DNA from: Caenispirillum bisanense
GTDB taxonomy: Bacteria > Pseudomonadota > Alphaproteobacteria > Rhodospirillales > Rhodospirillaceae
Assembly (NCBI RefSeq): GCF_900230255.1
Contig: NZ_OCNJ01000001.1
Coordinates: 124,001 to 188,000 of the forward strand
Direction of reading: 5' to 3'
DNA length: 64,000 nucleotides
The stretch's first letter is position 1. Each line of letters starts with the position of its first letter. Positions 60,562 to 64,000 of the stretch are shown here, one piece after another. Made by a program: the position numbers and the translations under genes. The notes under the pieces were generated by a model. The model saw nothing but the letters and a program-made list of their open reading frames with translations, searched no databases and was not told where the DNA came from.

Positions 60562-61812
60562 ATGAGCACCTGCCGATCCGAGTTCATCCGGACCGTGGTG
60601 GAGCGTGGCTACCTCCACCAGTGCACCGACATCGAGGCGTTGGACGCCAAGATGCAGGCGGGGATCGTGCCGGCCTATATCGGCTTCGACTGCACGGCCG
60701 ACAGCCTGCACGTCGGCTCGCTGATCCAGATCATGCTGCTGCGCCGCCTGCAGCAGGCCGGCCACAAGCCGGTGGTGCTCATGGGCGGCGGCACCACCCG
60801 CATCGGCGACCCCTCTGGCCGCGACGAGGCGCGCCAGCTGCTGACCGACGAGAAGATCGCCGAGAACATGGCGGGCATCAAGAAGGTCTTCGCCAAGTAC
60901 CTGACCTTCGGCGACGGCCCGACCGATGCGGTCATGGTGAACAACGCCGACTGGCTGAACGGCCTGCAGTACATCGACTTCCTGCGCGACTACGGCCGCC
61001 ACTTCTCCATCAACCGCATGCTGAGCTTCGATTCCGTCAAGCTGCGGCTGGAGCGCGAGCACAGCCTGTCGTTCCTGGAATTCAACTACATGATCCTCCA
61101 GGCCTACGACTTCCTGGAGCTGAACCGCTCGCGCGGGGTCGGCCTGCAGATGGGCGGCTCCGACCAGTGGGGCAACATCGTCAACGGCGTCGAGCTCACC
61201 CGCCGCTGCGACGCCAAGGAAGTGTTCGGCCTGACCTCGCCGCTGCTCACCACCGCCTCGGGCGCCAAGATGGGCAAGACGGCCTCGGGCGCCGTGTGGC
61301 TGAACGCCGAGCGCCTGAGCGCCTACGACTACTGGCAGTTCTGGCGCAACACGGAAGACGCCGACGTCGGCAAGTTCCTGCGCCTGTTCACCGAACTGCC
61401 GCTCGACGAGATCGCCCGCCTGGAAGGCCTGCAGGGCGCCGAGATCAACGACGCCAAGAAGGTTCTGGCCGACGAAGTCACCCGCCTCTGCCACGGCACC
61501 GAGGCCGCCGAGGCCGCCCGCCGCACGGCGGAGGAAACCTTCGAAAAGGGCGGCGCCGGCGGCGACCTGCCGACGGTGGAGGTGCCGCGCGCCGAGCTGG
61601 AAGCCGGCGTCGCGCTGGTCGACCTGCTGGTGCGCCTGGAGATGACCGCCTCCAAGGGCGAGGCGCGCCGCCTCATCAAGCAGGGCGGCGCCCGCGTCAA
61701 CGACGCCGCCGTCACCGACGAAGCCCACACGGTGACGCTGGCCGCGCTGGACGGCGACCACATCAAGCTGTCGGCGGGCAAGAAAAAGCACGCGCTGGTG
61801 AAGCCGGCGTAA
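60562..61812 (+). CDS. tyrS: Tyrosyl-tRNA synthetase
   Basis: This 416-aa class I synthetase has the HIGH-like HVGS at residues 50-53 (SLHVGSLI) and the KMSKS-like KMGKT at 236-240. The tyrosine pocket has [10 protein letters not shown] and GGSDQWGNI. An S4-type RNA-binding domain lies at the C-terminus ([20 protein letters not shown]). I chose the ATG at 60562 (MSTCRSEF), with AGAAGG about 11 nt upstream; ATGs at 60475 and 60532 would add up to 29 residues without family similarity. Confidence 0.95.
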   Translation: MSTCRSEFIRTVVERGYLHQCTDIEALDAKMQAGIVPAYIGFDCTADSLHVGSLIQIMLLRRLQQAGHKPVVLMGGGTTRIGDPSGRDEARQLLTDEKIAENMAGIKKVFAKYLTFGDGPTDAVMVNNADWLNGLQYIDFLRDYGRHFSINRMLSFDSVKLRLEREHSLSFLEFNYMILQAYDFLELNRSRGVGLQMGGSDQWGNIVNGVELTRRCDAKEVFGLTSPLLTTASGAKMGKTASGAVWLNAERLSAYDYWQFWRNTEDADVGKFLRLFTELPLDEIARLEGLQGAEINDAKKVLADEVTRLCHGTEAAEAARRTAEETFEKGGAGGDLPTVEVPRAELEAGVALVDLLVRLEMTASKGEARRLIKQGGARVNDAAVTDEAHTVTLAALDGDHIKLSAGKKKHALVKPA

Positions 61813-61822
61813 GCCGCGAAAG

Positions 61823-61850
61823 AAGGGCCGCCCCTGCCGGAGCGGCCCTT
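61823..61850 (+). terminator. Hairpin terminator after tyrS
   Basis: AAGGGCCGC (61823-61831) and GCGGCCCTT (61842-61850) form a perfect 9-bp stem with a 10-nt loop, 10 nt after the stop. CGGCTTTCC follows, a weak T-tract. It could also serve the convergent small gene. Confidence 0.7.
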
Positions 61851-61880
61851 CGGCTTTCCGCAGTGCGCGACGGCGGCGGC

Positions 61881-62153
61881 TCAGCCGCTCATCTCGCAGA
61901 TGTCGCCGTAGTAGTGCCCGCTCTTGTCCCCGAAGATGTCGCCGGTCTCCAGGGCCGCCTCGACGTTGCTCTCGGTGACCTTGTCGAGGCGCACGACGAT
62001 GTGGCCCTCCAGCGTGTAGCAGTCGGGGTTGTCGCGGTCCTTGATCCACTTCGTCCACTTCCGCAGGGCGTTCCCCTTGGCCTCGTGGTGGACCTTCATG
62101 ACGCTGCTGGACGCTTCCTGAGCCTTCTTCTTGCTCTCCTTGAGCGTGCCCAT
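61881..62153 (-). CDS. Small hypothetical protein (90 aa)
   Basis: This protein has a basic N-terminus (GTLKESKKKAQEASSS) and a more mixed C-terminus (TLEGHIVVRLDKVTES, ending GHYYGDICEMSG). AGGAG lies 8 nt before the ATG. An open frame extends far upstream into the transsulfuration gene, but only this part has a ribosome site and coding composition. There is no signal or membrane segment. It may be a small DNA- or RNA-binding protein; I do not recognise a family. Confidence 0.6.
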   Translation of the reverse strand: MGTLKESKKKAQEASSSVMKVHHEAKGNALRKWTKWIKDRDNPDCYTLEGHIVVRLDKVTESNVEAALETGDIFGDKSGHYYGDICEMSG

Positions 62154-62248
62154 TCGACTTCTCCTTGTTCCTGGCCTTTGGATGGGTGCGGGGCTTCGGA
62201 CATCCCGAAGCCGCCCAGGCACCCTACGGCCCGGCCAAGGGGAACTCG

Positions 62249-62264
62249 CCTGCCGTTCGGCAGG
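62249..62264. terminator. Short hairpin between the cystathionine gene and the small gene
   Basis: CCTGCCG and CGGCAGG flank a 2-nt TT centre. The loop is tight and no T-tract follows, so it is at best a weak structure in the 161-bp gap. Nothing else is evident there. Confidence 0.25.
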
Positions 62265-62314
62265 TGGGGCGGGGAAAGGGAAGAGCGGCCGCGCGTGCCG
62301 GCCGCCCCGCCGCC

Positions 62315-63493
62315 TCACCCGATCTCCGCCACGGCGAAGGCCTGTTCCAGGTCGGCGATGAGGTCGTCGGCGTCTTCCACGCCCACCGACAGGCGCACCA
62401 GCCCGTCGGTGATGCCGAGGTCGGCGCGGCGGGCGGGGTCGATGCTGGCGTGGGTCATGGTGGCCGGGTGGCCGATCAGGCTTTCCACCCCGCCGAGGGA
62501 CTCCGCCAGGGTGAAGACCTTCATGGCCTTCAGCAGACGCACCGCCCCGGCCTTGTCGGTCTTCAGCCGCACCGAGATCATGCCGCCGAAGCCGCCCGGC
62601 ATCTGCCGCTTCGCAACGGCATGGCCGGGGTGGTCGGGCAGGCCGGGGTAGAACACCGCCTCCGCCTCGCGCCGGCCGATCAGCCATTCGGCGATGCGCT
62701 CGGCGTTGCGGCTGTGACGCTCCATGCGCAGGTGCAGGGTCTTCAGGCCGCGCAGGGCCAGGAAGCTGTCGAAGGGCGACAGGATGCCGCCGGTGGCGTT
62801 CTGCAGGAAGGCCAACTGCTCGGCCACCTCCGGCCGGTCGCCGACGACGATGGCGCCGCCCACCATGTCCGAGTGTCCGTTGACGTACTTGGTCACCGAG
62901 TGGACGACGATGTCGATGCCCTGCTCCAGCGGGCGCTGGATGAAGGGCGAGCAGAAGGTGTTGTCGGCCACCGTCAGCACGCCGTGGCGGCGTGCCAGGG
63001 CGGCGATGGCGGCGAGGTCGGCGATCTTCAGCAGCGGGTTGGTCGGCGTCTCGATCCAGATGATCTTCGTCTCGGGACGGATCGCCGCCTCGATGGCCGC
63101 CAGGTCGTCGGCCGGGGCGTAGGAGAAGTCCAGCCCCATGGAGCGCCGGCGCACCCGCTCGAACAGACGGAACGAACCGCCGTAGAGGTCGTCCACCGCC
63201 ACCACGTGGTCGCCGGGGTTCAGCATCTCCAGGATGCAGCTTTCCGCCGCCAGGCCGGAGGCGAAGGCGAGCCCCCTGGTGCCGCCTTCCAGGTCGGCGA
63301 GGCAATCCTCGAAGGCCTTGCGCGTCGGGTTGCCGGAGCGGCTGTATTCCCACCCCTTGTGCTCGCCCGGGCCTTCCTGGGCGTAGGTGGAGGTGGCGTA
63401 GATAGGCGTCATGACGGCGCCCGTGGTGGGGTCGGGCTGCTGGCCGGCGTGGATGGCGCGGGTGCCGAAGCCGGTCTTGTCGTTGCGGCTCAT
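62315..63493 (-). CDS. Cystathionine gamma-lyase / gamma-synthase (Cys/Met PLP enzyme)
   Basis: This 392-aa PLP enzyme of the Cys/Met metabolism family has the lysine Schiff base K202 (HSVTKYVNGHSD), the cofactor-binding YSRSGNPTRKAFE and the ASGLAAES loop. Its operon neighbour is cystathionine beta-synthase, which points to gamma-lyase and the reverse transsulfuration route from homocysteine to cysteine. Gamma-synthase or beta-lyase activity cannot be excluded by sequence. It starts 20 nt after the neighbouring gene ends. Confidence 0.88.
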   Translation of the reverse strand: MSRNDKTGFGTRAIHAGQQPDPTTGAVMTPIYATSTYAQEGPGEHKGWEYSRSGNPTRKAFEDCLADLEGGTRGLAFASGLAAESCILEMLNPGDHVVAVDDLYGGSFRLFERVRRRSMGLDFSYAPADDLAAIEAAIRPETKIIWIETPTNPLLKIADLAAIAALARRHGVLTVADNTFCSPFIQRPLEQGIDIVVHSVTKYVNGHSDMVGGAIVVGDRPEVAEQLAFLQNATGGILSPFDSFLALRGLKTLHLRMERHSRNAERIAEWLIGRREAEAVFYPGLPDHPGHAVAKRQMPGGFGGMISVRLKTDKAGAVRLLKAMKVFTLAESLGGVESLIGHPATMTHASIDPARRADLGITDGLVRLSVGVEDADDLIADLEQAFAVAEIG

Positions 63494-63513
63494 GGTCGTC
63501 TATGGCTCCGGTG

Positions 63514-64000
63514 TCAGGCGTCGGCGCGGGTGCGCAGGTGGTTGAGCAGGTCGATGCGGGTGATGAGGCCGAGGAAGCGGCCGTCCTCGACGATGATCGC
63601 CACCCGGTCGCGCGCGAAGATGGGCAGCAGGTCGGAAACGTCCGCCGTGGGCGGCAGGGTTTCCAGCTTGGTGGTCATCACGGCGCCGACGGCGGTCTTC
63701 CAGGCGGCGGCATCGCCCATCACCGACAGGAGCAGGTCGGATTCGTCGAGGATGCCGACCACTTCATCGCCGCGCGTCACCGGCAGCTGGCTGACGTCGT
63801 AGAGCTTCATGCGGCCGTAGGCGACCTGCAGGGTGTCGTCGGGCGCCAGCGTCACCGTGTCGCCGACGCCGTGGCGGCGGGCGATGAGGTCGCGCAGGTC
63901 GCCGCTCTTCGGCCGGTCGAGGAAGCCGTGGTCGGCCATCCAGTGGTCGTTGTACATCTTGGACAGGTACTTGTTGCCGCTGTCGCAGACGAAGAACACC
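63514..64000 (-). CDS. Cystathionine beta-synthase, C-terminal part (cut by window edge)
   Basis: The 161 visible codons begin beyond the right edge. VFFVCDSGNKYLSKMYND is the end of the PLP-dependent catalytic domain of cystathionine beta-synthase; then a tandem CBS pair follows (VGDTVTLAPDDTLQVAYGRM, then GAVMTTKLETLPPTADVSDL), the regulatory module that binds adenosyl ligands. The gene is upstream of the cystathionine gamma-lyase gene, 20 nt apart, forming a two-gene reverse transsulfuration unit. The PLP lysine is outside the window. Confidence 0.88.
   Translation of the reverse strand, partial: VFFVCDSGNKYLSKMYNDHWMADHGFLDRPKSGDLRDLIARRHGVGDTVTLAPDDTLQVAYGRMKLYDVSQLPVTRGDEVVGILDESDLLLSVMGDAAAWKTAVGAVMTTKLETLPPTADVSDLLPIFARDRVAIIVEDGRFLGLITRIDLLNHLRTRADA

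Overview
This window is chromosomal DNA from a very GC-rich (about 70 % G+C by eye) bacterium, most likely an alphaproteobacterium of the Rhodospirillales type. I base that on the mix of genes (CheZ with a bacteriohemerythrin, a CBS/CGL transsulfuration pair, a LiuR-like MerR regulator, glnE beside an AsmA/YhdP-like gene), the frequent GTG/TTG starts and ATGA overlaps, and the palindromic ATGGCCGGG-type intergenic repeats. The genus is not determinable from the window. No phage, insertion sequence, CRISPR array or rRNA is visible. One tRNA gene (Leu, anticodon GAG) is present.

Layout. 1-7118: phenylacetate catabolism, with paaF-G-H-I-J-K on the minus strand (paaK runs off the left edge) facing paaN on the plus strand across a 435-bp control region with inverted repeats. 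7372-10260: Tat-exported metallo-beta-lactamase-fold hydrolase, then cysQ and the threonylcarbamoyl-AMP synthase gene. 10335-15349 (minus): hemerythrin, cheZ, ku and ligD; the last two form a bacterial end-joining pair. 15632-22049: large PAS histidine kinase, LiuR-like MerR regulator, a GDYXXLXY/DUF2157 membrane pair and mgtE. 22250-23852: tRNA-Leu, lipB, a cold-shock gene and a small conserved gene. 24171-31999: a seven-subunit Mrp Na+/H+ antiporter operon (A-B fused, then C, D, E, F, G) that continues into an OmpR-type regulator and sensor kinase. 32010-35467: two divergent diguanylate cyclases with different sensor domains. 35492-38186: corA, a Ca2+/Na+ antiporter and a DJ-1/PfpI protein.

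38324-43575 is the most unusual block: creatininase-family hydrolase, MDR dehydrogenase, a 6-pyruvoyl-tetrahydropterin-synthase-like protein, a GT4 glycosyltransferase, a SAM methyltransferase and a YbhN/UPF0104 membrane protein, the middle ones joined by ATGA overlaps. The pterin-synthase-like protein keeps the pterin-anchoring Glu but has lost the whole Cys/Asp/His catalytic triad and one zinc His. I propose that the block makes or handles an unknown glycosylated and methylated, perhaps pterin-related, compound.

43604-51803 holds housekeeping and accessory genes: LOG, alpha/beta hydrolase, NUDIX, a probable fluoroacetate-type dehalogenase, a FitA/PIN toxin-antitoxin module whose toxin has a TGA at its conserved Trp codon, a DUF455 ferritin-like protein, bcp and glnE. 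51907-59361 holds a giant AsmA/YhdP-like protein, a small protein behind a good promoter, an orphan MetQ-like binding protein, a second PaaK-like ligase and an OpgC-like acyltransferase. 59377-64000 holds anmK, tyrS, a small protein, and the reverse-transsulfuration pair CGL and CBS (CBS runs off the right edge).
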